A stretch of DNA of 7,120 nt from contig JAKFVJ010000433.1 of NCBI GenBank assembly GCA_021732245.1, forward strand, positions 1 through 7,120, read 5' to 3'. This DNA comes from Candidatus Obscuribacterales bacterium (GTDB taxonomy: Bacteria; Cyanobacteriota; Vampirovibrionia; Obscuribacterales; Obscuribacteraceae). The notes under the pieces are model-generated. The model did not search any database and was not told where the DNA came from. It worked only from the letters and a program-made list of their open reading frames with translations. Shown in pieces: positions 6,254 through 7,120 of this stretch (position 1 is the first letter of the stretch; each line of letters opens with the position of its first letter). Made by a program: the position numbers and the translations under genes.

Positions 6254-6271
6254 GACTTAAGTTATTAAGTC
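6254..6271. promoter_or_regulatory. Perfect inverted repeat upstream of korA, possible operator
   Basis: GACTTAA-GTTA-TTAAGTC is a 7-bp perfect inverted repeat with a 4-base centre, 47 bases upstream of the korA start. Outer TTTAG (6244-6248) and CTAAA (6271-6275) extend the symmetry with a gap. The surrounding 6241-6296 stretch is AT-rich. I see no convincing -35/-10 pair, so both the promoter and the regulator are unknown. Confidence 0.4.
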
Positions 6272-6299
6272 TAAATACAAGATTCAATAAGAATTAGGC

Positions 6300-6315
6300 A
6301 CCCACAATAGTGGGT
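6300..6315 (-). terminator. Probable terminator hairpin after the GNAT gene
   Basis: ACCCAC (6300-6305) and GTGGGT (6310-6315) form a perfect 6-bp stem with a 4-base loop, 25 bases beyond the stop of the acetyltransferase gene. On the minus strand it is followed by GCCTAATTCTTATT, which is T-rich but interrupted, so termination may be incomplete and some read-through into korA is possible. Confidence 0.45.
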
Positions 6316-6340
6316 TATCAAGCTTCGTTGCCAATAGCTT

Positions 6341-7120
6341 TTAGAAGTGATCCAGCTCCAGAAGTGGGCAAGGCTGAGCCTCCAGCCAGTTTTCAACGGT
6401 AGGACTAATAGGCAAAAGCATAGGCGCAGCCCAATCCCGGTGAACCAATTGGGCTTTGGGTGGACTAGCTGAACCTTCAAAACCTCGAATTGTCTTGAGA
6501 CCAGTTTTGCCGGCAAAGGCAACAATTTGAGTCCAGACTTGAGCCTCGTCTCCGACAATTTCTAATACTCGTATTGCCTTAGAAGAATTTTCAATGAGTC
6601 CGTAGGATGTAAATCCATTTTCAGCGCTATCAAGGGTCAGAAGCTGTATGCCTGGCCATTCGTCTGCCGAAAATTTATGGAAGAACTTTTCTCTGGCAAT
6701 TTTATATCGCCAAAACAACTCACTTCGCCGGCAGCCATATTGCCGACGCGAAAGGAAACGGTTATAGCTGCGTAAAAGTGAGGGAACATGCTCTTCTTGA
6801 AGAGATGTTATTTGGGCGTCAAAAGATGAATTTGTTTCAGTGGAGACTTCAAAGTTGTAGCAGCCAAGCTCGATGAAACCAAGTCGTGAATAAAAATCCG
6901 GATCAATATCGCTATAGAGCAAGAGCCCATCCAAATTTTCATTGCGCGCCAATTCGATAACGTGCTGTATGAGTTTTTTGGCAAAGCCTTGATGACGATG
7001 TTCAGCCATCGTATATACGGCGCCTATTCCACCGACTTTGAAATCTTTGCCTCTGCTTGATATACAAATAGAATAAAGCTTTAAATTGGCAACGATTGTC
7101 GAACCTGACTTCAAGAGGAA
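6341..7120 (-). CDS. GNAT family N-acetyltransferase, N-terminus cut by window edge
   Basis: The frame is open from the right edge to the TAA at 6343-6341. A TTG at 7114 is only an internal candidate, so the true start lies outside. The GNAT signature is clear: VGGIGAVYTMAEHRHQGFAK holds the acetyl-CoA-binding R-x-x-G-x-A motif (RHQGFA, nt about 6980-6997). GLLLYSDIDPDFYSRLGF follows, with the FYxRLGF motif near the end of the fold. The GGIGAV-type pattern and long C-terminal part recall Eis-like acetyltransferases (COG4552-type). The region from about 6341 to 6850 (roughly 165 residues; RSELFWRYKI, WPGIQLLTLD, IRVLEIVGDE) is not a domain I can name with certainty, but could be a second GNAT-like lobe. 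The acceptor substrate is unknown. Its relation to korA is unclear; a 134-base gap with a hairpin separates them. Confidence 0.85.
   Translation of the reverse strand, partial: FLLKSGSTIVANLKLYSICISSRGKDFKVGGIGAVYTMAEHRHQGFAKKLIQHVIELARNENLDGLLLYSDIDPDFYSRLGFIELGCYNFEVSTETNSSFDAQITSLQEEHVPSLLRSYNRFLSRRQYGCRRSELFWRYKIAREKFFHKFSADEWPGIQLLTLDSAENGFTSYGLIENSSKAIRVLEIVGDEAQVWTQIVAFAGKTGLKTIRGFEGSASPPKAQLVHRDWAAPMLLPISPTVENWLEAQPCPLLELDHF

Noticed and set aside
6271..6558. 95-codon minus-strand open frame at the end of the GNAT gene
   Set aside because: It is out of frame with the clear GNAT protein, has low-complexity Leu/Trp content, and crosses the terminator hairpin.

Overview
The window comes from a bacterial chromosome of moderate base composition (mid-to-high 40s % GC by eye). 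It carries seven protein-coding genes: one on the plus strand, cut by the left edge, and six on the minus strand, the last cut by the right edge. Most of it is housekeeping DNA. The mix suggests an anaerobic or facultative bacterium. It holds a two-subunit, gamma-alpha-fused 2-oxoacid:ferredoxin oxidoreductase, an rplS-rbgA-rnhB translation/replication cluster, and a bacterial deoxyhypusine-synthase-like enzyme. Non-photosynthetic cyanobacterial relatives (Vampirovibrionia/Melainabacteria, Obscuribacter-like) would fit, but this is a low-confidence inference because no phylogenetic marker was compared.

Layout from the left: (1) 1-384, plus strand, the C-terminal end of a deoxyhypusine synthase family protein, closed by a strong 16-bp hairpin terminator at about 426-464. 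(2) 476-979, minus strand, a small protein with a ribbon-helix-helix-like core, a possible coiled coil and a lysine-rich histone-H1-like tail. It faces the first gene convergently and has its own good sigma70-type promoter (TTGACA-N17-TACACT) at 1080-1108. (3) 1186-3189, minus strand, the operon rplS-rbgA-rnhB (ribosomal protein L19, ribosome-assembly GTPase, RNase HII). The genes are 26 nt apart and then overlapping by 8 nt, and an extended -10 promoter lies just upstream of rplS. (4) 3336-6206, minus strand, korA-korB with a 6-nt gap, preceded by an AT-rich region with a perfect 7-bp inverted repeat. (5) 6341-7120, minus strand, a GNAT acetyltransferase missing its N-terminus at the window edge.

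Functionally, KorAB oxidatively decarboxylates a 2-oxoacid to acyl-CoA and passes electrons to ferredoxin. L19 and RbgA both concern the large ribosomal subunit, and RNase HII removes ribonucleotides from DNA. The DHS-like enzyme most likely works in polyamine metabolism, since bacteria lack eIF5A.

No mobile element, CRISPR array, RNA gene or clear defence system is visible, and I do not see an undescribed multi-gene system. The points most worth a second look are the RHH/H1-tail protein, an RbgA that lacks both the Asn of its G4 motif and the usual N-terminal motif, the DHS homologue, and two intergenic palindromic elements.
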